Of a stretch of 64,000 nt of DNA, positions 6,692-15,419 are shown in pieces. Below the pieces are notes generated by a model, which saw nothing but the letters and a program-made list of their open reading frames with translations, had not been told where the DNA came from and did not search any database. A program made the position numbers and the translations under genes. The stretch's first letter is position 1. Every line of letters starts with the position of its first letter. This DNA comes from Shouchella patagoniensis (GTDB lineage: Bacteria > Bacillota > Bacilli > Bacillales > Bacillaceae_D), in contig NZ_KV917377.1 in assembly GCF_002019705.1 (NCBI RefSeq), forward strand, positions 4,455,085 through 4,519,084, read 5' to 3'.

Positions 6692-8086
6692 ATGAATAAA
6701 AAGAATAATAGTTCAAAACTTGGAAGTGAACCAATCGGAAAGCTTCTACGTGATTTATCGATTCCGGCTATGATAGGTATGTTTGTTATGGCGCTTTACA
6801 ATGTCGTTGACGTCATTTTCATTTCCTATGGCGTAGGAATTGAGGCAGTTGCGGGGTTAACGATTGCCTTTCCAGTTATGATGATTATGATGGCGGTTTC
6901 TGCGGCAGTTGGAATTGGTGGAGCGTCTGTTATATCCAGAAGATTAGGTGAAAACCGAGAAGAAGAAGCAAACAATGTATTTGGGACCGTTATATCTTTA
7001 ATTTTACTTATTAGCGGAGCTGGAGTTATTAGTGCTTTTTTCTTCTTAGAAGATTTACTTATTCTGTTTGGAGCAACACCGGAAATTTTGCCATACTCAT
7101 ATGATTATATGTTTCCAATCATGCTCGGAACGGTTTTCTTTGCCTTTACCTTTGCGACGAATAATATCATTCGTTCAGAAGGAAATGCTCGGTTTGCGAT
7201 GGTGACAATGATCATCCCTGCCGTTGTAAATATTATTTTAGATCCAATTTTTATTTTTACTTTAGATATGGGTGTGCAAGGTGCAGGGGTTGCGACAGTT
7301 GTGGCGCAAGGCTCGATTAGCATTTATATATTACGTTATTATTTAAAAGGAAATAGCTCATTAATATTGAGCTGGACCAATGTTACGCTTAACTATTCAC
7401 TTGTGAAAGAAATTCTATCGGTAGGTTTTCCAGCATTTGTCCAACAAGCATCTGGTAGCTTAATGATGATTGCCATTAATGCGATGCTCATCCAACATGG
7501 AAGTGATTTACATGTCGGTGTCTTCGGAATAATTCAGCGGATTATGATGTTCACCGTTATGCCAATGATTGGTGTGATGCAAGGGATGATGCCGATAGTC
7601 GGATATAATTACGGGGCGAAAAACTTTGAGCGGATGAGGGAAACCATTTGGCTGACGCTGAAAGTCGTTGTACTCTGTTCAATTGGAGTCGTCTTTATTA
7701 TGATGGCGTTCCCGTCTATTTCGATGAGGATCTTTACAAATGATCCCAATGCAATAGACGCAGGAATAACCGCGATGCGCATCATGTTTGCTGGATTCTT
7801 CTTAGCAGGTGTCCAAATTGTCGCTGGAGGTTTGTACCAGGCGTTAGGTAAGCCGGTGCCGGCATTAATTTTATCATTATCAAGACAAATCATTTTTTTA
7901 ATTCCGTTAGTGTTAATTTTACCTCAGTATTTTGGTATCATTGGTGTGTTTATGGCTTTTCCAATTGCCGATGTGCTGTCATTTATTCTTTCTTCAGCAT
8001 TGTTGTATCGCGATCGCGACACGATTTTGGTGAAAGGCAAGGATGAAGAGAAAATGGTTTTAGAGAATGAAGAACAAAGCAAATAA
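6692..8086 (+). CDS. MATE-family multidrug efflux transporter
   Basis: 464-residue membrane protein with the twelve hydrophobic segments and twofold repeat of MATE (NorM/DinF superfamily) exporters, which use Na+ or H+ gradients to expel cationic drugs. Conserved pieces include Pro-Ala-Met-Ile-Gly-Met-Phe at the start of helix 1 and Gly-Tyr-Asn-Tyr-Gly-Ala-Lys in the second half. GAAGGAAGG precedes the ATG. The 88 bases between mph and this gene hold a hairpin (AATGAGGGA / TCCTCATT) without a T-run, so the two may share a transcript; a role in macrolide export is inference only. A terminator follows. Confidence 0.9.
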   Translation: MNKKNNSSKLGSEPIGKLLRDLSIPAMIGMFVMALYNVVDVIFISYGVGIEAVAGLTIAFPVMMIMMAVSAAVGIGGASVISRRLGENREEEANNVFGTVISLILLISGAGVISAFFFLEDLLILFGATPEILPYSYDYMFPIMLGTVFFAFTFATNNIIRSEGNARFAMVTMIIPAVVNIILDPIFIFTLDMGVQGAGVATVVAQGSISIYILRYYLKGNSSLILSWTNVTLNYSLVKEILSVGFPAFVQQASGSLMMIAINAMLIQHGSDLHVGVFGIIQRIMMFTVMPMIGVMQGMMPIVGYNYGAKNFERMRETIWLTLKVVVLCSIGVVFIMMAFPSISMRIFTNDPNAIDAGITAMRIMFAGFFLAGVQIVAGGLYQALGKPVPALILSLSRQIIFLIPLVLILPQYFGIIGVFMAFPIADVLSFILSSALLYRDRDTILVKGKDEEKMVLENEEQSK

Positions 8087-8094
8087 AGAATGGA

Positions 8095-8132
8095 GCATGA
8101 TCGGGAGCATACGCTTCTGGTCATGCCTTTTT
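8095..8132 (+). terminator. Intrinsic terminator after the MATE gene
   Basis: GCATGATCGGGAGC pairs with GCTTCTGGTCATGC using several G-U pairs, followed by CTTTTTG. Confidence 0.7.
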
Positions 8133-8202
8133 GTAGGCAAAAAAGTTTAGAAAATGATAAGAAATGGTTTATGAAATGATTAGATCCGAAAAGTAAGCTG
8201 AA

Positions 8203-8409
8203 ATGGTGGTCGTTTTTGGCTCATTTGCCTTTGCTGGTGTGTTGACTATGCAACAACTTGGTTTTGGTATGGCCATCGCAATAGCTCTTGATGCGACGAT
8301 TGTACGACTATTTCTTGTCCCAGCTGCAATGAAACTTTTAGGTGATTGGAATTGGTGGCATCCGTTTAAACAAACAAAGCAAAGAGACCGTAAACGTTCT
8401 GTAAGTTAA
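8203..8409 (+). pseudogene. C-terminal fragment of an MMPL/RND-type membrane transporter
   Basis: The 68 codons match the last two membrane segments of MMPL transporters of the YdgH type: Phe-Gly-Ser-Phe-Ala-Phe-Ala-Gly, then Gln-Leu-Gly-Phe-Gly-Met-Ala-Ile-Ala, Asp-Ala-Thr-Ile-Val-Arg, and the end motif Lys-Leu-Leu-Gly-Asp-Trp-Asn-Trp-Trp. Full members exceed 700 residues, so more than 90 percent is gone. The upstream 70 bases show no related coding sequence. The frame itself is undamaged, but there is no convincing ribosome site, so translation is doubtful. Confidence 0.75.
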
Positions 8410-8469
8410 GAATGGAAAAGACCACTCGTCAGAAAATCGTTTATAATAAGTGGAGCAAGGAGAAAGGGG

Positions 8470-8964
8470 AGTAAACGAAATATCGATTCGTTTAAGCTAA
8501 TTATTTCATACGTCTTGATAACGATCATTCCCATTGCATTGTTTGTACTCTTTCTCCATTTGCTGTTTCATCTGTTTTTGACAAATGTGGAAGAAATGCA
8601 AGGCAATTACCAATTAGAAAATGAAGAATCGCTTGAAGCATTTTTTTATGAAGACCTTGCTTCAATAACAGAAGTAAAGCAAGCGGTCCTTACAACACCA
8701 AGTATTCACAGCATGTGGGTTTTTAAAAGTAACCATTATTGATAACGAGAAAGGAATTGGAGAAAAGGATTTGCCCTCTATCTTTGAGCGTTTTACTGTG
8801 TAGAAACATCAAGAAAAACAGATTTAGGCGGCAGTGGGAATGGTTTGGCCATTGCGAAACAAATCATAGAAGCACATAAGGGAGAGATTGGTGTAACGAG
8901 TGAAGTTGGAAAAGGAACAGCTATTTACTTCACCGTGCCACTGCGTCATAAGGAGGGCATATGA
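8470..8964 (+). pseudogene. Sensor histidine kinase, internally deleted and frameshifted
   Basis: Bases 8470-8742 encode the N-terminus of a membrane sensor: one hydrophobic segment (Ile-Ile-Pro-Ile-Ala-Leu-Phe-Val-Leu) and about 55 extracellular residues, stopping at TGA. From about 8730 in another frame comes the end of a HATPase domain: Gly-Ile-Gly-Glu-Lys-Asp-Leu-Pro-Ser-Ile-Phe-Glu-Arg-Phe, then Gly-Gly-Ser-Gly-x-Gly-Leu-Ala-Ile-Ala and Gly-Lys-Gly-Thr-Ala-Ile-Tyr-Phe. Everything between, including the phospho-acceptor His, is deleted, and one base is missing near 8797. No good start codon remains. The last codons overlap the response regulator start by 4 bp (ATGA), as in an intact pair. 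Confidence 0.8.
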
Positions 8965-9671
8965 AGCGTATATTTATTGTAGAAGATGAAGAAAGCATTT
9001 CTGAATTGCAAAAGGATTATTTAGAGATAAACGGATTTGAGGTTGAGATTGAACATAACGGGAAAGTCGCATTGACGAGGGCTTTAACAGAAAGGTTTGA
9101 TTTAATTGTGCTTGATGTGATGTTACCAGAAATGGATGGTTTCGCAGTTTGCAAAGCCATTAGACAAGAAAAAGAAATTCCCATTCTTATGGTAACCGCA
9201 AGGGTGGAAGAAATTGATTTTATGAGAGGGCTCGGACTCGGGGCAGACGACTATATCTTTAAACCATTTAATCCAAACCATTTCGTTGCGAGAGTGAAAG
9301 CTCATCTTGCTAGGTATGATCGACTGGTGGGTATGAATGAAGATACGCAAGAACAAACGATGATAGGACGATTATGTATTGATCATAGTGCAAGAATTGT
9401 TCAATTAGATGGAGAACCGATTCATTTGCGGGCAAAAGAATATGATTTGCTGACGTTTCTTGCTGGAAATCCTGGTCAAGTGTTTACGAAAGAACACCTT
9501 TATGAACGAATTTGGGGAATGGATGCGATTAATGAGCTAAGCACTGTAACAGTTCACATAAAAAAAATCCGGGATAAATTGCAGCGGAACGAGACTGAAT
9601 TTGATCAAATTGAAACGGTTTGGGGTGTAGGGTACCGATTTAAACGATCATATACGGGAGAAAACCAATGA
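8961..9671 (+). CDS. OmpR/PhoB-family response regulator, orphaned by loss of its kinase
   Basis: 236-residue two-domain regulator. The receiver has the acidic pocket Val-Glu-Asp-Glu-Glu (7-11), the phospho-acceptor Asp52 in Val-Leu-Asp-Val-Met-Leu-Pro, Thr in Val-Thr-Ala-Arg and Lys in Ile-Phe-Lys-Pro-Phe. The C-terminal winged helix shows Leu-Arg-Ala-Lys-Glu-Tyr-Asp-Leu-Leu and ends Val-Trp-Gly-Val-Gly-Tyr-Arg-Phe. The ATG overlaps the old kinase stop and follows AAGGAGG. All key residues are intact although the kinase is destroyed, so it may be fed by another kinase or be on the way to decay. Its likely former targets include the lost MMPL exporter (inference). Confidence 0.92.
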   Translation: MKRIFIVEDEESISELQKDYLEINGFEVEIEHNGKVALTRALTERFDLIVLDVMLPEMDGFAVCKAIRQEKEIPILMVTARVEEIDFMRGLGLGADDYIFKPFNPNHFVARVKAHLARYDRLVGMNEDTQEQTMIGRLCIDHSARIVQLDGEPIHLRAKEYDLLTFLAGNPGQVFTKEHLYERIWGMDAINELSTVTVHIKKIRDKLQRNETEFDQIETVWGVGYRFKRSYTGENQ

Positions 9672-10081
9672 CTTCAATGAGTGTGATTCTTTTTTAGGAA
9701 CTATATAAAAAAATAGCATCGAGTTTTACATATAAGAGGACCAGTAGCTCTTTGAATTGGATTCGATTTGGTTAAACTGTGTTAAGAAATTAATTAAATT
9801 TCACTTACCCTAGGATAATATAAATTAAAGAGCCATTACTAAAAGAAAAGTAAGGGCTTTTCACATTTAATTAACCGAGACATATATTTTTGGAATCCAC
9901 TTATGAATGTTTTACACTTTCTTAATTAAGTGTCTTATTTGCAATTTCATACAACGATATTCCATATCACTTATTGTTTCCAAACGAGGGTCTATTCCAT
10001 TATGATAGAGTGAAATAGATAGCAGCGAATTTGTTTTTAGTCTCAAAGTGAAAACTCATTCGAAAGAGCAAGGGGGAAACC
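9672..10081. other. Intergenic region, 410 bp, AT-rich
   Basis: No credible coding sequence. A loose hairpin (AAAGAGCC at 9829-9836 with GGGCTTTT around 9854-9861) may end the response-regulator transcript. The rest is very AT-rich and presumably holds the promoter of the FHA-domain gene; I cannot place it with confidence. Confidence 0.5.
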
Positions 10082-10084
10082 AAC

Positions 10085-10774
10085 GTGCAAGGAGTTTGCA
10101 TACGAATTGATAAAGGAGAAGGGTTCTCTGCTGATCCACATGTTTCGTTGGTGCATGGCGAAATGATTATTGGTCGTTCTAGAGGAGAACAGGGGTATAA
10201 AACAGAGTCAGCTCTTTATTTCCCTAACCCTTATATATCTAGGCGACATGCAAGAATACAAGAGGAAGATGGGCACTACTCGATAATGGATTTAAATAGC
10301 AAACACGGGGTTAGCGTTAATGGAATGACTTTGGAAAAAAATCGGTCTTTTCCGCTGAACCATCGTGATTCAATCGAGCTCGCAAAAGGTATTATTGAAC
10401 TAACGTTTTTAAATGCAAACGAAATCAATGAGTTGACGAGAGAACTTGATTTTAGCATGATAGCATCAAGGATTCATGTGGATCGGGCAAGACGTCAAGT
10501 AACGATAGATGGCAAACGGCTCGCATTAAGTGGTAAACATATGGAATTGCTACTATGCTTATATGAAAAACGAAACCAAGCTGTGAGCTATGAAGCATTA
10601 AAGCGAATTGTCTGGTCAGAGCGACTTGCTGAAAGTGACGATGCTATCCCGGATGTGGGTAAGGAAGAGATTAATGCGTTAGTCTATCGCTTGCGGCAAA
10701 AGCTTGGTGAATACGGGAAGTGCGTTGTGACAATTCCGAGATACGGGTATATGTTAGAAATTGAAAAGAACTAG
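10085..10774 (+). CDS. FHA-domain winged-helix transcription regulator
   Basis: 229 residues with an unusual order of domains. Residues about 25-105 are a forkhead-associated domain: Ile-Ile-Gly-Arg-Ser, then Ile-Ser-Arg-Arg-His-Ala-Arg-Ile, and Leu-Asn-Ser-Lys-His-Gly-Val-Ser-Val-Asn-Gly, the phosphothreonine-binding residues. Residues about 130-229 form an OmpR-type DNA-binding domain (Leu-Ser-Gly-Lys-His-Met-Glu-Leu-Leu and the end Ile-Pro-Arg-Tyr-Gly-Tyr-Met-Leu). The FHA module thus sits where a receiver normally is, suggesting control by Ser/Thr kinase phosphorylation. The GTG at 10085 follows AAGGGGGAAACCAAC. A class D beta-lactamase follows by 138 bp; regulation of it is plausible but unproven. 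Confidence 0.88.
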   Translation: MQGVCIRIDKGEGFSADPHVSLVHGEMIIGRSRGEQGYKTESALYFPNPYISRRHARIQEEDGHYSIMDLNSKHGVSVNGMTLEKNRSFPLNHRDSIELAKGIIELTFLNANEINELTRELDFSMIASRIHVDRARRQVTIDGKRLALSGKHMELLLCLYEKRNQAVSYEALKRIVWSERLAESDDAIPDVGKEEINALVYRLRQKLGEYGKCVVTIPRYGYMLEIEKN

Positions 10775-10912
10775 GAGGAAGCCCTCCTACAATTAAAATA
10801 ACAGAAAAATAAAAATCTTATTAGGGGATTGTGATGAACTCATCATCTTTGTTCCATGTTTCTTTTTGTAGAAGCTTGCTAAGATAAGGTGTATAGAAAA
10901 GGGGAGTAGAAA

Positions 10913-11728
10913 ATGAAGAAGTTAATCATAACGGTTTTCTTAGCGGCTATTGGTACTGCTTTTTTATTTTTCCGCGAAGATCCAGAGCCAATAGAAGCAA
11001 GCAATGCGGAGAATTTATTGGAAATTGGTGAGAGTAAAGCAGCGGCAATATTGGAAGATAAAAATGCGGCTTTTGTGCTTAGTGATGTAACGCAAAGAAG
11101 GTCGTTTATATATAATAAAGATCGTGCCTATCAAAGTTTTTCGCCTCAATCGACTTTTAAAATTCTAAATGCATTAATCGGATTAGATACAGAAGTTGTT
11201 GAAGATGAATATGTAATAAAAAATTGGGATGGGGTAAAGCGTGAAATCGACGTTTGGAACCAAGACCATACTCTTGGTTCCGGTCTGAGAGATTCCGTCG
11301 TTTGGTATTACCAGGAATTAGCAAGAGAAATTGGCGAAGCAGAGATAAAAGAAGGTCTTGTTAAAGCGAATTATGGAAATAAAGACATCAGCGGGGGAAT
11401 TGATGAGTTTTGGTTAAGTAGCACTCTCCAAATATCACCAGTCGAGCAAGCTCACTTTCTAGCAGCTTTATATCGAGAAGAATTACCATTTGATGAGCAT
11501 GCGTTAAAAACGGTGAAGCGGATGATGATTGAAGAAGAGGGAGACCGTTATACTCTGTATGGAAAGACGGGTCAAGGCGATGGGATTGGTTGGTATGTTG
11601 GATTTGTTGTGAAGGGCGGCCAGACTTATAGTTTTGCTACAAACTTAGATGGTACGAGTGCAGAAGCAAAAGAAGCAACTCAACAGATCTTAAACGAATT
11701 TCAATTAGTAGAGGATCAAGATAGATAA
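10913..11728 (+). CDS. Class D (OXA-type) beta-lactamase
   Basis: 271-residue serine beta-lactamase or penicillin-recognising enzyme of the Gram-positive class D group (YbxI/BSU-1-like). All motifs are in place: Ser80-Thr-Phe-Lys (nucleophile and carboxylatable Lys), Ser-Val-Val about residue 126, Tyr-Gly-Asn about residue 155, Trp before Leu-Ser-Ser-Thr-Leu, and Lys218-Thr-Gly. An N-terminal hydrophobic segment (residues 3-19) without a lipobox Cys implies secretion or anchoring. AAAAGGGGAGT precedes the ATG. The gene upstream is an FHA/winged-helix regulator. Hydrolytic spectrum cannot be judged; some Bacillus homologues have weak activity. Confidence 0.9.
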   Translation: MKKLIITVFLAAIGTAFLFFREDPEPIEASNAENLLEIGESKAAAILEDKNAAFVLSDVTQRRSFIYNKDRAYQSFSPQSTFKILNALIGLDTEVVEDEYVIKNWDGVKREIDVWNQDHTLGSGLRDSVVWYYQELAREIGEAEIKEGLVKANYGNKDISGGIDEFWLSSTLQISPVEQAHFLAALYREELPFDEHALKTVKRMMIEEEGDRYTLYGKTGQGDGIGWYVGFVVKGGQTYSFATNLDGTSAEAKEATQQILNEFQLVEDQDR

Positions 11729-11740
11729 GAATCAGAGAAT

Positions 11741-11765
11741 AAAGAGCCGATTTGGCTCTTTTTAT
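11741..11765 (+). terminator. Intrinsic terminator after the beta-lactamase
   Basis: AAAGAGCC GATTT GGCTCTTT followed by TTATTTT. Confidence 0.85.
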
Positions 11766-11921
11766 TTTGCTTATGACAATAAAAAACACACTTGTCTAAA
11801 AAGCAATAGTACAATAAACTATGAAAGTGGAAAAGCCGTGATTTAAATGAAGCGCACGATCTGTTACAATTAAATATGGACGGGAAAAATAATGTTTCTG
11901 TCTCTAAAAAGGAATGGAACC

Positions 11922-12602
11922 ATGGAAAAAACATTCATTCAAGCTGACATTGCAAGTTATGTTGGAAAGTTATTACGCGATTACTTTGGAAAAGGTCCGT
12001 CTTCTGTTTATGTTTCAATTAATAAGCCTTATGTAACTTTGCATATAAGAGGTTTTCTCGCACCAATGGAACGAGTCTTAATTGCCCAACAAAAAGAATT
12101 AAAGGTAGAAGAAGTTAGAGATTATCTTATGGAAGAGATGATTCCTGATTTGAAAGTAACTCTTACAAATCATTTAGGTGAGACTGTAAGAGAACTCTTT
12201 TATGATTGGTCACTCGATAGTAGTTCAGGGATGATTCTTTGTGTTCTCGATAACGATTCAAGCATGAACGAAATGCATAACTATGAGAAAAAAGAAGCGA
12301 TTCACAAAGAGGTTGCTCATGTCAGTGAATTAGCGGAAAAGTTACCAACATTTGTTGATTCTTGTTTTGTAAATGAACGAACGTTGCTCATTAAACGTGA
12401 AGGTATTTTAGTGCGCATCGAAAAAGAGTTAATAAAAAATGGGTTTGAAGAAGAACTGAAATTATCAAAAAAACGGCTAGAAAAAACGCTTTTATTGGAA
12501 AGCAATATACATGATTTACTGGAAGCTGATATCGTAGATTGTTATGTAGATTGGGATTTTGAAGCGGATTCTAGTTATATTCTTTTAACACTGAAAAAAT
12601 AG
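11922..12602 (+). CDS. DUF2294-domain protein with two tandem copies
   Basis: 226-residue soluble protein. Residues about 5-110 match DUF2294: Val-Gly-Lys-Leu-Leu-Arg-Asp-Tyr-Phe-Gly-Lys-Gly-Pro-Ser-Ser-Val, then Leu-His-Ile-Arg-Gly-Phe-Leu-Ala-Pro-Met-Glu. The second half has the same strand-helix rhythm and looks like a degenerate repeat. The ATG at 11922 sits 8 bases after AAGGA; an upstream in-frame ATG at 11892 has no site. The family's biochemical role is undefined, so none is assigned. A strong terminator follows. Confidence 0.7.
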   Translation: MEKTFIQADIASYVGKLLRDYFGKGPSSVYVSINKPYVTLHIRGFLAPMERVLIAQQKELKVEEVRDYLMEEMIPDLKVTLTNHLGETVRELFYDWSLDSSSGMILCVLDNDSSMNEMHNYEKKEAIHKEVAHVSELAEKLPTFVDSCFVNERTLLIKREGILVRIEKELIKNGFEEELKLSKKRLEKTLLLESNIHDLLEADIVDCYVDWDFEADSSYILLTLKK

Positions 12603-12640
12603 CATATAGGCAGCAATGAACCGGATGAATAAAGCCGGAC

Positions 12641-12684
12641 ATAAGCCGAAAAGGATGATGAAGTGAATCCTTTTCGGCTTTTTT
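12641..12684 (+). terminator. Strong intrinsic terminator
   Basis: AAGCCGAAAAGGAT and ATCCTTTTCGGCTT form a 14-bp perfect stem with a short loop, followed by TTTT. Confidence 0.92.
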
Positions 12685-12726
12685 ACGTATAAGAAATGCA
12701 TGCCTCGCATTAAGGGAGGAAATCAA

Positions 12727-12903
12727 GTGAAGTTTTTAATTGATCATACGACGCAGGTCATTCACCGAGCTTCGCTAATAAGCGATGCGTGTCATGTACA
12801 CACAACGGTGGCAAATGAAAGAGAAATGGTACAAGATGAATCGTATATAGTACAATTACAATCGAGTGGTTATACAAAATGTGAGCAATGTCATACGATA
12901 TGA
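12727..12903 (+). CDS. Small Cys/His-containing hypothetical protein
   Basis: 58 codons from a GTG preceded by AAGGGAGGAAATCAA, a good ribosome site. The product contains two histidines and a Cys-His pair in the middle (Asp-Ala-Cys-His-Val-His) and ends Lys-Cys-Glu-Gln-Cys-His, a pattern that could bind zinc. I do not recognise the family. It stands alone between a terminator and the D-serine ammonia-lyase gene. Confidence 0.6.
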   Translation: MKFLIDHTTQVIHRASLISDACHVHTTVANEREMVQDESYIVQLQSSGYTKCEQCHTI

Positions 12904-13015
12904 TACATTGTACGATTTATGAATGAGAAATCCACTGTAGTAGTATGATGTGAGTTTGTTTACTGCTAGAGATTAATCGATAGGGTGTCATATTCATACT
13001 TAGGAGGCATTATAC

Positions 13016-14374
13016 GTGGTTCAAACGATAGCAGGAAAACAAGTAGCTGAATGGGTAAAAGCGCTCCCGTTACTTGATGAAGTGATAGCAACGCGGGAAG
13101 TCTATTGGAACAATCCGAATCAATTACCGGTGGATGAAATGGGAAAGAATGCAAAGTTAACGATGAGTGACGTGATGCAAGCGGAACAGCGGTTGCGGCG
13201 TTTTGCACCGTATCTTACAGTCGCCTTTCCAGAGACAAAAATAACGGATGGCATTATTGAATCAGCATTAAAAAAAATTCCCGCAATGAAAAAACAATTA
13301 GAACAACGTTTTAAAGTGAATATTCCCGGTGATCTTTGGTTGAAATGCGATAACGACTTGCCAATTTCAGGATCAATTAAGGCGCGGGGTGGCATTTATG
13401 AAGTGTTAAAACATGCAGAAAGCCTTCTGTTTGAAAATCAGTTCTTGCAAGAAACAGACGACTATTCGATTATAGCGGAGCCAAAGTTTAAATCATTTTT
13501 TTCTTCTTATTCCATTGTTGTCGGTTCAACAGGCAATCTTGGTTTAAGCATTGGAATCATGAGTGCAAAACTAGGTTTCCAAGCAACAGTACATATGTCT
13601 GCTGACGCCAAACAATGGAAAAAAGAAATGTTGCGTGATCAAGGAGTGAATGTTGTCGAGCATGTCGCTGATTATAGTAAAGCCGTTGAAGAGGGAAGAG
13701 CGCAAGCTGGTGCCGATCCGAACAGTTACTTCATTGATGATGAACATTCAGAAGATCTTTTTTTAGGTTATGCGGTTGCGGCACTACGTTTAAAAGAACA
13801 GCTTAACAAAAAAGAAATTCGCATCAATAAAGCAAACCCACTTCATGTGTATTTACCGTGTGGAGTAGGTGGTGGCCCTGGTGGTGTGGCGTTTGGTTTA
13901 AAACTTGTTTTTGGTGAGAATGTGCATTGTTATTTTGCGGAGCCAACCCATTCCCCGTGCATGCTTCTAGGTATGATTACAGGAGAGCATAACAATGTTT
14001 CTGTTCAAGATTTTGGAATTGATAATAAGACAGCCGCTGATGGTCTTGCGGTAGGAAGGGCTTCTGGCTTTGTCGGGCGCTTAATGGAACCACTCCTTTC
14101 TGGTATCTATACAGTAGAAGATGCCATTCTCTATGAACTGCTCGCGGATATCGCTGATTTAGAAGGGATTCAATTAGAACCTTCTGCATTAGCTAGTCTG
14201 TATGGCCCGGTTCAAGCAGCTAGAGTAAGAGACGTCACTAAACATCAAGGAACGCATATTGCTTGGGCAACAGGAGGAAGTATGGTGCCACAGGATACGA
14301 TGTTAATGGATTATCAAAAAGGAAAAAAACAGCAGGTTTTAAGCATAAGAAAAGACGCAAGGAGCGCGGACTAA
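13016..14374 (+). CDS. dsdA: D-serine ammonia-lyase (D-serine dehydratase)
   Basis: 452-residue PLP enzyme that converts D-serine to pyruvate and ammonia, detoxifying D-serine and allowing its use. The PLP lysine is Lys122 in [10 protein letters not shown]. The cofactor phosphate loop [10 protein letters not shown] and a Gly-Ser-Thr-Gly-Asn-Leu-Gly-Leu-Ser active-site stretch are also intact; length matches E. coli DsdA. The GTG follows TTAGGAGGCA. No DsdC-type regulator or transporter is adjacent. Its last codons form the left arm of a 26-bp terminator stem and its stop overlaps that of the convergent patatin gene. Confidence 0.95.
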   Translation: MVQTIAGKQVAEWVKALPLLDEVIATREVYWNNPNQLPVDEMGKNAKLTMSDVMQAEQRLRRFAPYLTVAFPETKITDGIIESALKKIPAMKKQLEQRFKVNIPGDLWLKCDNDLPISGSIKARGGIYEVLKHAESLLFENQFLQETDDYSIIAEPKFKSFFSSYSIVVGSTGNLGLSIGIMSAKLGFQATVHMSADAKQWKKEMLRDQGVNVVEHVADYSKAVEEGRAQAGADPNSYFIDDEHSEDLFLGYAVAALRLKEQLNKKEIRINKANPLHVYLPCGVGGGPGGVAFGLKLVFGENVHCYFAEPTHSPCMLLGMITGEHNNVSVQDFGIDNKTAADGLAVGRASGFVGRLMEPLLSGIYTVEDAILYELLADIADLEGIQLEPSALASLYGPVQAARVRDVTKHQGTHIAWATGGSMVPQDTMLMDYQKGKKQQVLSIRKDARSAD

Positions 14375-14400
14375 CCGCGTTCCTTGCGTCTTTTCTTATG
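14344..14400. terminator. Bidirectional 26-bp terminator holding both convergent stop codons in its loop
   Basis: Arms 14344-14369 and 14375-14400 are complementary at 25 of 26 positions with one G-U wobble. The loop is the five bases ACTAA, containing the dsdA stop TAA (14372-14374) and, on the other strand, the patatin stop TAG (14373-14371). Both arms are coding sequence. TTTTCTTATG and its counterpart supply weak T-tracts either side. Confidence 0.9.
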
Positions 14401-15279
14401 TTGTTCAAAATTCCAAGTAGTCAAAAAATCGCTTGCTGCCTGATAACCGGATTGATAGAGGTCGTCCATTTGAGTTGCACTTAATTCAAAATCGGTTGCT
14501 GTGATTTCACCAGGATCAATGGTAATGGTTCTTTCAAGTGTTTCCCCTTTTAAATAACGAAGGTCATGAGCTTGCATCATTGTCCGAAAGACATTATAAG
14601 CTAAGTGAAAGGGGGTAGGGATTGTTGCTTTAGCGCTTATCGTATCTTTTAAAAAATGAAATCCAAACGTTGGAAAGCGGGGATTTTTTGCATCAAATAA
14701 CCAGATGGGAAAATTACTGAGTAGGCCGCCGTCAATAATATATGCTTTTTGTTTTTTCGTTTGTAAATGAACGGGACGATAGAAAAAAGGGATAGATGTG
14801 CTCATCATAACAGCTTTAGCTAAGGAAAACGTGGCAGGGTTTATATTGTATTTAGGCAAGTCATCTGGAAAAATAAGCATGCGACCGTTTGTAATGTCAG
14901 ACGCAATTATTTTTAGTTTACCAGCTGGCAAGTCCGCAAAGGTGGAAATGCCTTTCTTTAAAAGAAGGTTGTGCAACCATTTTTCAATATAATCGTTTTG
15001 GTACATCCCTAGATGAAGTAATAGATGAGCCATGTTTCCAACGAAGGGTATTCGATTTAACCATGTTCTTCCTCTTAATAAATGGAAGTCAATTAATTTA
15101 ATGTGTTCATTAATTTCATTACTTTTGTATCCTGCGGCAAGTAGGGATGCAATGATTGAACCGACAGATGTTCCTGCAAGCCTGACCCATTCAACATTGT
15201 TCTCTTCCATCGCTTGAATCGCACCTGCAAAAGCAATACCACGAATGCCGCCTCCTTCAAAAACAGCATCTGCCTTCAT
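14371..15279 (-). CDS. Patatin-like phospholipase (lysophospholipid/lipid acyl hydrolase)
   Basis: 302-residue patatin-fold hydrolase. Visible catalytic elements are the oxyanion loop Gly-Gly-Gly-Ile-Arg-Gly near residue 10, the nucleophile elbow Gly-Thr-Ser-Val-Gly near residue 37, and the dyad Asp in [11 protein letters not shown]. It probably cleaves acyl chains from membrane lipids. The ATG at 15279 follows GAGGAGTGAG; the longer frame starting at 15312 is unsupported. The C-terminal Lys-Lys-Arg-Arg-Lys-Glu-Arg-Gly is encoded by the terminator arm, so the end of the protein is constrained by RNA structure. Confidence 0.9.
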   Translation of the reverse strand: MKADAVFEGGGIRGIAFAGAIQAMEENNVEWVRLAGTSVGSIIASLLAAGYKSNEINEHIKLIDFHLLRGRTWLNRIPFVGNMAHLLLHLGMYQNDYIEKWLHNLLLKKGISTFADLPAGKLKIIASDITNGRMLIFPDDLPKYNINPATFSLAKAVMMSTSIPFFYRPVHLQTKKQKAYIIDGGLLSNFPIWLFDAKNPRFPTFGFHFLKDTISAKATIPTPFHLAYNVFRTMMQAHDLRYLKGETLERTITIDPGEITATDFELSATQMDDLYQSGYQAASDFLTTWNFEQHKKRRKERG

Positions 15280-15411
15280 TTTCTCACTCCTCTGCCAAAC
15301 TTGTATGGACAAGTAATACTTGTCTACCTTAGCATATGTTCAAATAACGCAGATGTTCTTCTTTTTAATGAGAATGATAACAGTACCTATAAAAGAGAAT
15401 GTGCGGTGAAT

Positions 15412-15419
15412 AAATAAAG
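15412..15419. repeat. Left target-site duplication of the IS
   Basis: AAATAAAG, identical to 16782-16789 on the other side of the element. Confidence 0.85.
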
